Origin: Linum tenue | Taxonomy: Eukaryota; Streptophyta; Magnoliopsida; Malpighiales; Linaceae | DNA length: 64,000 nt | Reading direction: 5' to 3' | NCBI GenBank assembly: GCA_946122785.1 | Contig: CAMGYJ010000002.1 | Location: 65,311,703 to 65,375,702 of the forward strand | Shown here: one piece after another, positions 10,621 to 21,662 of the stretch | Layout: each line of letters opens with the position of its first letter | Position numbering within the stretch: position 1 is the first letter of the stretch | Translations under genes and position numbers: made by a program | Notes under the pieces: model-generated | What the model saw: only the letters and a program-made list of their open reading frames with translations | The model's database searches: none | Told to the model about the DNA's origin: nothing

Positions 10621-11960
10621 CTAGCGAGGGCCCCGACCATTTGGCCGGAGGAAGGTGAGGTATGAAATTTGATAATGTAATGGGGTTTATAGCTTATTGT
10701 TGTATAGTTTTTTTTTTGAAACACATGATAAAAATAGTGAATTTTAGTAGGAAAGAGACATGAATGATGCAACGAATCAAAAAGCAGCCTTATGAACCAA
10801 AATCAAGTACCTGTTACCTTGTGAAACAATATTATTTCTGGTAATATGATGAGGTTGAGTAAGTTTTATAGAAACCGAATTCCAGAAAATCGAATAAAAA
10901 TCGCCTATCCCGCCGGTTTTCGAGAAATGAGCATCTCACAATCGTTGCTAGCTTTTACTCGGCCTGTTGGTCGATTAATTTTCGTTATAAAACTTTCATA
11001 TTGTCATTATTGTGCTTTCTGGTTTTTTGCCAAGCCATGATAAAATCTAAAGAAATCAAGAATGAACAACACGATTTGGGATAGGAATCACCGTTCTTGT
11101 ATCCCTAGATCTTTCTGTTTAGTTTTTTACTAACAAATACCAAACGATTCCCTATAATATACACTATAATTTAATCATTACGATATCAAATAATTACATA
11201 ATATATATTTGAAATGATAAAAATTGGACTAATTGGGTTGATCGAGGTTGAACCATTGAATAACTTTAAAATACATTATATTTTAGCCACTAAGATTTAA
11301 AATAATAGCATAATATATATTATGCTAGAGAAAATAGCTTGTTTTAGAATGGCAAGCCTATGATGTTCATTTGTTTTACTTGATGGGCAAACCCCCTGTA
11401 GGTCAAACCCATTCAATTCTTTTATTTTATGATTAACGGTTAGCCCATTAGAATCCATGCATTAGTTTATTGTTAATTTTTTCTTCTTTTTAGCAATAAA
11501 AATGAGTATTGTTTTTGTCTTTTCATATATATTTTACCACCACGGAGAAATAAAAGGACTTAAAGAAAAAAATTGACACTCCTGGACCTGTTTAAATCCG
11601 CATGTGTACGGTAAGTTGGCCTGTTCCACAGAGGAAAAAGAAAAAAAATGACACTCCCTATTCTACACTTCCTACAAACTCTCCTGGAGCAGGGAATATG
11701 AAATGGGGGAAGGTTTTATTCCTTTCTGCGATTATATGTTTTTAATTTAAAAAGATATAACAAATGTACTTAGTGTGATTGGTTATGATTTTTGTTTTTC
11801 TTTAAAGTGGTCACAGTTCAAATCCTAGTAAGTGTCTTTTTAATGAATAAAAAAAAAGTAATTGCGAAGACCAAAATGCCCTTCCTACTTTCACTCTGGA
11901 TGCAGGAAATTTGAAATGGGTCTTCAAGTTTTCTCATTTGGCTTTTATTTATTGTGTAGA
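10621..11960 (-). mobile_element. Complete non-autonomous Helitron, copy 1, 1340 bp
   Basis: Read on the minus strand the element begins after a host A with TCTACACAATAAATAAAAG and ends with a small hairpin (CCGGCC-AAAT-GGTCGG), then CTCGCTAG and a host T. Start TC, end CTAG, a hairpin just inside, insertion between A and T, and no TSD are the Helitron hallmarks. A second copy with the same termini lies in opposite orientation at 24914-26570. This copy lacks about 320 bp present internally in copy 2 (junction near 11110). No Rep-helicase is encoded. Confidence 0.85.
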
Positions 11961-12559
11961 TTCATATGTCAACGGGGAAAATTTACTACTACTGTATTTA
12001 TGTTGTGATTGACGTATTATTTTATATTTTTCATTCATGTTTCAGCGAGGAAAATTTACTACTACTGGTTTTATGTTGTCTTATTGCAATATTCTTGTAA
12101 CAATAGAGGTATGACCATAATACTATGGAAATGAAAATTTTAAACATATTCAATTGGTAATTCTAATTTTTTTGAAAGTTCACAAATTTATTTTTTTAGG
12201 TACTTCATTAGCCCCATTTAGTATCAATATTGACACTAAGACGTAAGTAAAAAATAATGAGAGAAATTTGCGACATGAAAAGTTATGAAAAAATTGAGTG
12301 AGAAAAGGATATGAAAACAATATAGGCAATAAGATTTCAGTGATGAGTTCTGAAAAAATGTAGAGAGGAAATATGTTAAAAGTGAATCAAGTAAGATTTT
12401 GTCATAGAATCATTTGAATGAGTTATTTAGAAACTGAAACATTTGAAAAATGCATATATTTGGAATGTAAACATTTGCAAATGCGTTGGTTGTTAAAAGT
12501 TTCTAGATGAGTCATTCTTAAATGGATCATTTGTATAATGTTATTATTTTACCCTTATA
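11961..12559. other. AT-rich stretch without a recognised gene
   Basis: Between the Helitron and the next MITE nothing was recognised except two near copies of GGAAAATTTACTACTACTG (11978 and 12051). Confidence 0.5.
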
Positions 12560-12568
12560 TTTAATTTA

Positions 12569-12906
12569 GGGTAATGACTATTTTTTATCTAAACCTTTTT
12601 TGGATTCTTTTTTATTAGCCAAACCTATCGAAATACTAAAAATTGCCCAAATGTTAACTTTCAGTTAGTAATTTTGTTAGTAATATTGATTGGGCAACAT
12701 GATATTGACTTGGAAGAGATACATGAAGGTCAACATTCCAAAATTTTAGTATTTAACTAAGAAAAAAGTTACAAAATTATTAACGATAACGTAATAATGG
12801 CATATATTGATGCATTACGAAAGATTTGGCTACTTAATAGCATTTTAATAGGCTTGGATAATATAAAAGAATCTGAAAAAAGTTTGGATAAAAATAGACA
12901 TTACCC
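12569..12906. mobile_element. MULE-type MITE with long inverted repeats, 338 bp
   Basis: The left end GGGTAATGACTATTTTTTAT and the complement of the right end GGGTAATGTCTATTTTTATC match, and the similarity continues for roughly 70 bp. Flanks are TTTAATTTA (12560-12568) and TTTAATTTG (12907-12915), a 9-bp TSD with one mismatch, the length typical of Mutator-like elements. The open frame starting at 12797 lies in the inverted repeat and is not a gene. Confidence 0.75.
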
Positions 12907-12915
12907 TTTAATTTG

Positions 12916-13800
12916 TTATCCCGTTTCTATCCTAAAAAAACCAATAGTGCAACAAAATAATTTGCAACCAACAAAGCATATTTTTTTGGTACGAGCCATG
13001 CATAGTACTTTTTTTACAAAAGGTAACGACTCCATAATTCAAAAAATTTGGTTAATAACAAAGAATCATGTCGATGACCGACGAGTTGGAGTCGTCCATC
13101 TGGGTTGGTATGTGTCGGTTGCGAACGAAGGGGAAGAGAGTTGTGATGTCTAGGGAGAGTTGCGACTCATGCTTGAAGGCGGTAGCTCCGATGACAACGA
13201 CAGTCGACATGGAATGATGAGAGTTGGGTGGAGATGACGTGATGGATGACCCCTCTTCACTGCTTGTGAAATTTTGGAAATAAAAATAATTCTAGGGTGG
13301 AAATGAAGCAATGATAGGGGAAACAAATAATAAAAAAAGAGGAAAGATTGAAGTGGGTTTAAAAAAAAGAAGCAAGGACATAACTGGGAAATTGAGGCTA
13401 AATAATGAGGCATTTGGAACTTACTCGATAGAGTCGATTTGGTCTTTCGTATAAAAAAAATAACTCATGCATTTTTCGTTAGCAAAAGAGTCATTTAGTA
13501 CCAAATGAATCGAGCAAACGACCCCTCAAAGTTGTTTAAATGTTTTCAGCTTAATTTACTCTGTGATGCCAACTCCCGTTGCCACAACAACATATAAAAA
13601 AAAATTAAGGGCCTTTTCACTTTCTTTTTCTGTTTTCATTCCATAAATTTGACAACAGGAACAAGAAAATATGTTTACTTTTCATTATGTTTTCTGTTCA
13701 TTTCCAACTACGAAAACAGAAAGTGGTAACTTTCTGCTATTTTCGAAAACGACAAAATATTGTTTCCACTAGTTTCCAACATGTTTTGTCATATTTTTAA
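12916..13800. other. Stretch without a recognised gene
   Basis: Only short frames without known features. The region 13050-13260 is GC-richer and may be a remnant of an untranslated region or another element. Confidence 0.4.
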
Positions 13801-14100
13801 CGAAAAAAATGTCTTCCCCCGTTGAATCAGACGCTTGCATTAATCTCTTGCCAAATTGGCTAATCTGATACAACTAGTGTAGAGGCATACCTCTATGTAA
13901 TCACAACTATACAACCCCCGCACCCTCCTGCTACTCTACACGTCCACATTAGCTATCTAAAACAATTCCTCCAACAGGTGCCCATTTGAGAATGCCACTA
14001 ACTGAACATATTTAATCATACGAGCAAGAACTGTCATTTCACAGCGTGTCCCTCCATGAATGCGATTACAACCCTCCTTCCAAATTGTAGTCACAAGAAC
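13800..14100 (-). mobile_element. LINE relic, 3' tail, left of the Copia insertion
   Basis: The minus-strand reading VTTIWKEGCNRIHGGTRCE ends at 14100, exactly where the Copia LTR begins, and continues the LINE frame that stops at 19012 on the other side of the Copia element. Downstream follows a LINE-like 3' untranslated stretch; its end near 13800 is an estimate because no poly(A) was seen. Confidence 0.75.
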
Positions 14101-14507
14101 TGTTATAAACGCGCTGCTACGGATCGGGAAATCGACGGAATCGACAAAGCAAGAATACGAAAGCGAGAATCGAAAACACGACACACGATTTACGTGGTTC
14201 ACTAACACGATGTGTGTTAGCTACGTCCACGGGCGAGAGAGAGAGCCGATTTCACTATATCAAGGAGATTACAGATTACAGAGGAGTATGAGAAGTATTT
14301 ATAGTACTTCTCCATGTGGGTCTAAACCTAATCCAATCTAGCAAAGGAAACGGTTACAGACCAGACCCAGAACCCGAACCCAAATAACATTGAGCCCATA
14401 CACCGTGGGTCGGGGGCGTTGCCCCTGGACCCCACTCGCTGACCGGGCAGCGAGACCCCCGATTACCAGTCGTAGCGGCTGATAGTCCGATTCAAGTCAT
14501 ATCAACA
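14101..14507 (-). repeat. Copia 3' LTR
   Basis: Starts TGTTATAAACGC and ends TATCAACA on the plus strand (complement TGTTGATA...). It differs from the other LTR at six positions (for example the A in AAATCGACGG against C). Confidence 0.95.
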
Positions 14508-14519
14508 AATCTCCACCTT
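14508..14519 (-). other. Copia polypurine tract
   Basis: On the minus strand the bases next to the 3' LTR read AAGGTGGAGATT, the purine tract that primes plus-strand DNA synthesis in Copia elements. Confidence 0.85.
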
Positions 14520-14603
14520 GACTTGAATCCTCTTCCTCTGAAAACTCTGATGTACTCTGCTCCTTCTCTCTCTCTCCCGCCATCAATGCCCCGCAGGGCG
14601 GAG

Positions 14604-17600
14604 TCACCCACTCAAGACATTCAGCAAGTCCAAGCAGTGTTGGAACTTGCCATGTGGAACCGGCTTCGTGAACATATCAGCAGGATTATTCGCGGTGCCA
14701 ACCTTCTTCACCTTAATCCTCTTCTTTGTCCTCAAGAAATGATACCTCACATCGATGTGCTTAGTCCTCTCATGGTGGACTTGATCCTTGGCCAAGCATA
14801 TTGCACTCAAACTGTCGCAATACACCACTGCCTGATCATGATGTAGACCCAGATCACCAACCAGTCCCTTCAACCATATTCCCTCCTTAGCAGCTTCTAT
14901 CAACGCCATATACTCTGCCTCAGTAGTAGACAATGTCACCGCCGACTGCAGAGTTGCCTTCCAGCTCACTACAGAACTCCCAAGAGTGAATACATAACCG
15001 GTCATCGATCTCCTCGTGTCAACATCTCCAGCATAGTCCGAGTCAGAATACCCAGACACCAAGCACTCTGCATCACTTCCGAAGCTAATCCCCACATCAG
15101 GTGTACCCTTAAGGTACCGGAAGATCCTCTTCACAGCCTGCCAATGCTCCTTCCCAGGTTGTATCATAAACCTGCTGACAACACTAACAGCATGTGCAAG
15201 ATCAGGTCTAGTGCATACCATAGCGTACATCAAGCTACCTACTGCACTAGCATATGGGACTCTCGACATGTACTCCTTCTCAGCCTCTGATTGCGGTGCA
15301 TAAGCTGAGGATAGATGAACATTTGAAGCACTAGGAGTATTTAAGGGCTTTGCTGAAGACATGCCAAACCTCGACAATATCTTCTGGATGTAGCTCTTCT
15401 GTGACAAGAAAAGCTTTTTCTTCGACCTGTCCCTGTAAATCTCCATACCCAAGATCTTCTGAGCAGCTCCCAAATCCTTCATCTCAAACTCAGCACTGAG
15501 AAGCCCCTTTAACTTCTGGATATCAGACTTCGACCTCGCAGCTATGAGCATATCATCCACATACAGAACTAGATATATCATCGAACCATCCTCTGCCTTG
15601 CTGTGATATACACAACAATCATATGGACTTCTGTTGTAGCCCAACTCAAGCATGTAACTGTCAAATCTCTTGTACCACTGCCTCGGAGATTGCTTAAGTC
15701 CATACAAGGACTTCTTCAGCTTACAAACATAGTCTTCTTTTCCCGGAACCTCGAATCCTTCTGGTTGAGTCATGTAAATTTCTTCCTCCAACTCTCCATG
15801 TAGGAAAGCTGTCTTCACGTCTAGCTGCTCGAGCTCCAAGTCGTAATGTGCCACTATTGCTAGTAGCACTCTGATCGAAGTATGTCTGACCACTGGTGAG
15901 AAAATCTCATTGTAGTCAACTCCTTCCCTCTGCGAGAAGTCTCGTGCAACCACCCGAGCTTTAAATTTCATGCCCTCTTTAGAAGTGATTCCTTCCTTCT
16001 TCTTGTAGATCCACTTGTTTGTAACAATCTTCCTTCCCTGTGGTCTTTTGACTAGCTCCCAAGTCTGATTCCTGTCATGGGATTCCATCTCATCTCCCAT
16101 TGCGGCAAGCCACTGATCAGCTTCACCACCCGAAAATGCTTCTCTATAGGACTGTGGCTCTCCTGCATCCACTTCCTCAGCAACCTGAAATGAATACGCC
16201 ACCATGTCCTCGAAGCCATACCTCTGTGGAGGTATTCCTGCAGTCGCTCTCTTCGGTCTACCGGAAGCAATAGACTGTTTAGCTTGTGCACTTGACTCTG
16301 AAGTTTCTGGCTCTGCAGAGACATCCTCATCATGTTGATCTTCTCCACCTTGGTGCTCAAACTCACTCTCATTGAGAGTTTGCAGCTCCACCTGCTTATC
16401 AACATTCCTGCTACCTTCAACAACAGTAACCTTCAACATGGGGTTAAACATAGACTTCTCATCAAATATCACATTTCTACTAAGTATAACTCGATGCTCA
16501 GAAGGTGACCAGACTCGAAATCCCTTAACTCCATCTCCGTAACCCACAAATACACCCTTCTTTGCCCTTGGGTTCAGTTTACCCTCATCCACGTGATAAT
16601 AAACAGGACACCCAAAAACTTTCAGTGAAGAGTAATCAGCAGGCTTACCATACCACACTTCATAAGGAGTCTTACACTCGATACCTGTGTGAGGTCCATG
16701 GTTGATCAGGAAGCACGCCATGTTTACTGCTTCTGCCCAGAATCTTCTCTCTAGTCCAGCATTAGAGAGCATGCACCGTGCTCTCTCCAGCAATGTCTGG
16801 TTCATCCTTTCTGCAACGCCATTCTGCTGGGGTGTATCTCTAACAGTCCGATGACGGGCAATCCCTTCATCCTTGCAGAATTCGTTGAACTCAGAACTGC
16901 AGAACTCCAGACCATTATCCGTTCGCAGCTTCTTGATCTTCTTCCCGGTATGATTCTCCACCAATGTCTTCCACTGCTTGAACTTCGTGAAAGCCTCACT
17001 TTTCTGCTTCATCATGAAAATCCAAGTAAATCTCGAATAATCATCAATAATAGACAGAAAATACCTGCTGCCTCCAATGGATTCAACTCGTGAAGGACCC
17101 CAACAGTCGGAGTGGAGGTAATCCAGTATCCCCTTCGTCCGGTGGATACCCTTCTTGGGAAACTTGCTGCGATGTAGCTTCCCAAACACATAATGCTCAC
17201 AGAATTCCAAATTCTGCACCTTGTGCCCGCAAAGAAGATCCCTCTTTGATAGAACTTGCATCCCCCGTTCACTCATATGCCCCAGTATCATATGCCAGAG
17301 AGTGGTCATATCTTCCTGTTGAACCTGAGACGATGCAACTGCAGCAGAACCAGACAACACAGACCCTTGTAATGCATACAAGGTCCCACGCTTCACGCCC
17401 TTCAGCACCTTCCTTGAACCTTTGCAGACATACACAACTCCACCTTTTCCTTTGAAGCTGAAGCCCTTGCTGTCGAGTAGACTCAGGAGATCAGGTTCTT
17501 TGTCATTCGTGGAACATGCCTGACATCATTCAAGGTACAGAACGAACCATCATGTGTCCAAACCTTTATGGACCCGATTCCAACAACCATGCAGACAGCT

Positions 17601-18547
17601 CCATTAGCCATGACCACGTTACCACCATCTATCTGCTCGAAGGTTGTGAAGCAATCCCTGTTTGGAGACATATGGTATGAGGCTGCAGTATCCAGAAACC
17701 ACACATCACCACGATGTGCCTTTTCATCTACAGCCAAGGCGAGATCGTCTTCAGAACTGTTGTCCACTTCTGCCACGACAACTGAACCTTGTTTCTTTTG
17801 TTGCCCTCTTCTCTTGGGACAGCTGTACTTCCAATGCCCCACTTCCTTACAGTTGTGACAAGCATCACCTGGCTGTGGACCGGGACCCTTGGAATTCTTG
17901 CTCGAATTCCCTTTACCAGATTTCTTCTTTCCCTTTCCACCTGTAACAGCCAAACCCGATGCCTCACCACCTGTACCAGAACCAGACGCCTTATGCCTGA
18001 TCTCTCTCGTATGAAGAGCAGACCTGACATCCTCCAATGACACGCTTTCTTTACCAGCAATAAAAGAATCGACGAAATTCTCATATGAACTCGGCAAAGA
18101 AACCAGTAGGATTAGGGCAGCATCCTCGTCATCAACTTGAACATCTATATTACGCAGATCCAGCAAAATAGAGTTAAGCTATTCGAGATGTTCCCTCAAA
18201 GGCGTACCTTCTTGCATCCTCAAGCTGAACAACCGTTGCTTGAGATGCAGCTTGTTGGTTAGAGACTTCGTCATATACAGACTCTCCAGTTTCAACCACA
18301 AGCCCGCGGCAGTCTTCTCAGCAGCGACTTCAATGATGACGTCATCAGACAACGATAGCATGATGGTCGAGTGGGCCTTCTCCTCCAGGGTATTCCACTC
18401 ATCGTCATCGACCGCTGCCTTCTTCTGTTTCGCAGACAGCGGCCCCCACAGCCCTTGTTGTTTCAATAAAGCCTGCATCTTGATCTGCCATATAGCGAAG
18501 CTGTTCTTCCCCGTGAACTTTTCGATCTTCATGTTCACCGACGTCAT
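14604..18547 (-). pseudogene. Copia gag-pol polyprotein, one stop and one frameshift
   Basis: Reading from ATG at 18547: gag, a CCHC knuckle (CHNCKEVGHWKYSC), protease (WFLDTAASYH), integrase ([17 protein letters not shown] and [11 protein letters not shown] carry the three catalytic acids), reverse transcriptase ([10 protein letters not shown]), RNase H ([10 protein letters not shown]), ending at 14604. Lesions: an in-frame TAG at 18179-18181 in gag, and loss of one C near 17490 (TCCTGAG where TCCCTGAG keeps the frame) between protease and integrase. In the integrase zinc motif the last cysteine is tyrosine (FCEHYVFGK). Otherwise the frame is open for about 1,310 codons, so the copy died recently. 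Confidence 0.92.
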
Positions 18548-18585
18548 TCTTCTGAATTGAAAAACCTAGCCTGATTTCCAGCCGC

Positions 18586-18597
18586 GCTCTGATACCA
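18586..18597 (-). other. Copia primer binding site
   Basis: Minus strand TGGTATCAGAGC, complementary to the 3' end of initiator-methionine tRNA, two bases inside the 5' LTR. Confidence 0.9.
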
Positions 18598-18599
18598 CT

Positions 18600-19006
18600 T
18601 GTTATAAACGCGCTGCTACGGATCGGGAAATCGCCGGAATCGACAAAGCAAGAATACGAAAGCGAGAATCGAAAACACGACACACGATTTACGTGGTTCA
18701 CTAACACGATGTGTGTTAGCTACGTCCACGGGCGAGAGAGAGAGCCGATTTCACTATATCATGGAGATTACAGATTACAGAGGAGTATGAGAAGTATTTA
18801 TAGTATTTCTCCATGTGGGTCTAAACCTAATCCAATCTAGCAAAGGAAACGGTTACAGACCAGGCCCAGAACCCGAACCCAAATAACATTGAGCCCATAC
18901 ACCGTGGGCCGGGGGCGTTGCCCCTGAACCCCACTCGCTGACCGGGCAGCGAGACCCCCGATTACCAGTCGTAGCGGCTGATAGTCCGATTCAAGTCATA
19001 TCAACA
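18600..19006 (-). repeat. Copia 5' LTR (promoter LTR)
   Basis: Same 407-bp sequence as the other LTR. On the minus strand it contains CTATAAATACTT around 18796-18806, a likely TATA box for transcription of the element. Confidence 0.95.
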
Positions 19007-19011
19007 AGAAC

Positions 19012-20500
19012 ACACCATAAAAGACCAATAACTCGGTCATGATCAGATGTCTTTGCAGAAGCCTCAATGGCAGCTGCAACTGTAGTATCCCAAGAGGTGC
19101 GAGAAAATAATTGTGCTAGACCAAGATGCTAAACCAACTCTTTAAAAAAACTCAAATGAGAAGAACAAATGTTCCCGTGATTCATCAGCCACATCACATA
19201 ACAAACATGTTGGATCAATCAAGTTACCCCACTGCTTCAATTTATCCTTTGTAATCATACTGTCAAGCGGTACTAGCCATGCAATAATACTGAACCTAGG
19301 AGTGCATAATTGATTCCAAATCACTCTATCCAACGCACATGCTTCACATGCACTCTGTTAGAGTTCCAGACAGTACTTACAGAGTATGTAGGCATAGGAG
19401 CTCCATCCCACAACACCTCTGTTCCTTGTTTACTAAGCTTGGATCCAATCAATCCTCTGTGCTTTAGAATTTTGCGCCACTCCCAGGAACCAGTAGAAGT
19501 TAGCTTCAGTGAGGAACTAGAATCCTCCCCACACCGGTAAGTCTTCATCCAGGCTACCCAAATAGTCCTTGACTCCATTAAGAACAACCAGAGCATTCTT
19601 CCCACACACGCAATGTTCCATGATATCAGATCTTTAACTCCCATCCCATCTTCCTTCTTTGGTTTGGCTACCCTTCCCAAGCAACTTTGACTTTTCCTTC
19701 CCCATCTACATGCCACAGAAAGTTCAAACATGATCTATACAGTCTCTTTATCACCTTCTTAAGCAGCAAGAAAATCTGCATCCAATATTGAATTATGCCC
19801 ATGAACACTGAAGACACTAGCTCAAGTCTCCCAGCATAGGATAGTTTCTTTCCCCTCCTGGTCTTAATCTTCTTGGTAAGTTTATCAACTAAACAGTCTA
19901 CTTCTTTAATTAGAAGACAACTTTCCAGTTAATAAAGGCAACCCCAAGTATCTACCCGGCAAATGACCCTCCTGAAACCTAGTAAGCTGCAAAGCTTTTG
20001 CCTTATACTTTACTGACTCCCCTCCAAAGTAAACTTTACATTTTGTTGGATTGCATTTCAATCTGATAACTTGTAAAACTCTTCCAGAAACATTTGCGCT
20101 CTTCGAATAGCTTGCCCTCACCCAACTGTAAAGATTAGTAAGTCATCTGCAAAGCTAAGGTGATTGAGACTGATTTTCTTGCATAAAGGGTGGAAAGGAA
20201 CTGTGCTAGCCACTGCTTCCTGCCTCATCAGACCCGAAAACCCCTCCATAGCAATGGTAAATAAGTAAGGTGATAATGGATCACATTGTCTAACCCCCTT
20301 CTGAGCTCTAAAAACCCCACACAGACCCATTGATATTGATACTATAATGAGTTGTTTGTAAGCAATATGCGTATCCAATTCACAAATTGGTATGGGAAAG
20401 CCATCAGTTTCATCATAATTCAAAAATAATAGCATCTAACTGAATCGAATGCTTTCATGATATCCACGTACATTGATTGCATATCTAGAAGATAAATTTC
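19012..20500 (-). pseudogene. LINE relic: reverse transcriptase and zf-RVT, right of the Copia insertion
   Basis: The minus strand reads, from 20490 downwards, VDIMKAFDSV, KGVRQCDPLSPYLF and HLSFADDLLIF (the FADD catalytic block of LINE reverse transcriptase), then CNPTKCKVYFGG, KEDGMGVKDLISWN, and the zf-RVT motif LCDVADESREHLFFSFEFF. The fragments are in several frames and stops separate them. The N-terminal endonuclease is missing. The last domain is cut at 19012 by the Copia element and resumes at 14100. Confidence 0.85.
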
Positions 20501-20980
20501 TGTTATGGTCATAACGAGAAAAATAGAAGGAAGGGTAAACTTGTTACGATTTAGAAGTAGAAGGATATGTTTGTGTAAAAATATTAGTAGAAGGATACGT
20601 TTATTAATTATCAAACTAAAGGGTACATAATGCTATTAATCCTAATAAGAACGAAAATTTTACATAATTATGCAAATTTTCTGTAAACAGGTAGGCATGC
20701 AATTGATAGTAGGGAATTTCCTTTTTATAATTTATAAATTTTGAGCCATTACTTTGTATAATTTATCTGTTTTTCAAATATAATCTTTTTAAGATTCTAT
20801 CATTATCTTTTAGATTTATTCGGTGATATATGATGTCATCTTGATTTTTTTTCTTAGAAGTGATGTCATCGATCGTTAGTTATATCCGTGCGATGTGTGG
20901 TCAATATGCCCTGCCAAAAAATATATATTTCTTTTTAAACTTTTGAAAAAAAAGGCAGAAAAAACGAAATCCCAACTTGA
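20501..20980. other. AT-rich upstream region of the ERF gene
   Basis: No gene seen. This is the proximal promoter region of the ERF gene, bounded on the left by the LINE relic. No GCC box was noticed. Confidence 0.45.
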
Positions 20981-20982
20981 CC

Positions 20983-20990
20983 TTTATATA
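20983..20990 (+). promoter_or_regulatory. Probable TATA box of the ERF gene
   Basis: TTTATATAAA about 70 bp upstream of the ATG at 21057, which leaves room for a short 5' leader. Confidence 0.5.
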
Positions 20991-21056
20991 AAAAAAATAA
21001 AATATAAATGAACAGCTCTTAGGTATTATTATTGCTTTGCTGTGCTGCTGCTGGTG

Positions 21057-21662
21057 ATGACAATAAACCATCGATCTAGCTATTTCCCACCCAACGTCTC
21101 ACCTTCCTCCTCTGCCGACCTCATGAGCAGCGTTCCCCACGCGCCGGCGCTATTTGCCACTCCGTCGCCGGCGGCGGAGGAAGCCAGCTCCCCGAGCAGC
21201 AGCAGCAGCAGCAGCAGCAAGAAGTCGGCGTACAGAGGGGTGAGGACGCGGCCGTGGGGGAAGTACGCGGCGGAGATAAGGGATTCGACCCGGCGCGGCG
21301 CGCGGGTGTGGCTGGGGACATTCGACACACCGGAGGCGGCGGCGCTGGCGTACGACCAGGCGGCGCTGTCCCTCCAGGGGGCCAAGGCCGTCCTCAACTT
21401 CCCCGCGGATGACGTCAGCAGGTCCCTCCGGGAGATTGGGTTCGACGCCGAGCACTCCTCCCCTGCCCAGGCGCTCAAGAAGTCGCATTACATCAGGCGC
21501 AAGGCCCTCCGCCGGCAGAACAAGAGAGTCAAGGCCAAGGCCAAGGAGGAGGAAGAAGAAGTGGTGGAGTTTGAAGATCTTGGAGCTGCTTTCTTGGAGC
21601 AATTGCTGTGCGAGAGCTCCTGTAGTACTGGGGCAACCAGCGGCGAATCCAGGATTGGGTAG
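21057..21662 (+). CDS. AP2/ERF transcription factor, ERF group IX (ERF1/ORA59-like)
   Basis: An intronless gene of 201 residues. The start chosen is the ATG at 21057; the open frame extends five codons upstream only through GTG/CTG codons. A serine-rich N-terminus, including a run coded by AGC repeats (21196-21219), precedes one AP2/ERF DNA-binding domain (residues about 59-116: [36 protein letters not shown]). Alanine and aspartate in AAEIRD are the ERF-subfamily positions that bind the GCC box. A basic stretch follows ([14 protein letters not shown]), and the C-terminus has [13 protein letters not shown] (residues 172-184), matching the EDLG acidic activation motif of group IXc factors such as ERF1 and ORA59. 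By family knowledge it would act in the nucleus in ethylene/jasmonate defence responses; which member it is cannot be told. Confidence 0.93.
   Translation: MTINHRSSYFPPNVSPSSSADLMSSVPHAPALFATPSPAAEEASSPSSSSSSSSKKSAYRGVRTRPWGKYAAEIRDSTRRGARVWLGTFDTPEAAALAYDQAALSLQGAKAVLNFPADDVSRSLREIGFDAEHSSPAQALKKSHYIRRKALRRQNKRVKAKAKEEEEEVVEFEDLGAAFLEQLLCESSCSTGATSGESRIG

Larger units (their letters stand above)
14101..19006 (-). mobile_element. Full-length Ty1/Copia element (Tork/Tnt1 type), 4906 bp
   Basis: Two 407-bp LTRs (14101-14507, 18600-19006) bound one gag-pol region. The 5-bp repeat AGAAC flanks it (14096-14100, 19007-19011). A primer site (18586-18597) and polypurine tract (14508-14519) sit directly inside the LTRs. 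The domain order protease-integrase-RT-RNase H is that of Copia; the protease motif WFLDTAASYH resembles the DTAAS form of tobacco Tnt1. The LTRs differ at six positions by eye count, so the insertion is young. It sits inside an older LINE in the same orientation. Confidence 0.95.

Noticed and set aside
10621..11960. Reading the inverted pair 10.6-12.0 and 24.9-26.6 kb as long terminal inverted repeats of one 16-kb element
   Set aside because: Each copy has its own A|TC and CTAG|T Helitron borders, the DNA between holds a normal host gene, and the copies differ by a 320-bp indel.
12797..13153. 118-codon gene at 12797
   Set aside because: Half of it lies in the inverted repeat of a MITE, it starts from no recognisable context and has no family features.
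21042..21056. Longer N-terminus for the ERF protein
   Set aside because: The extra codons are GTG and CTG; the first ATG is at 21057.
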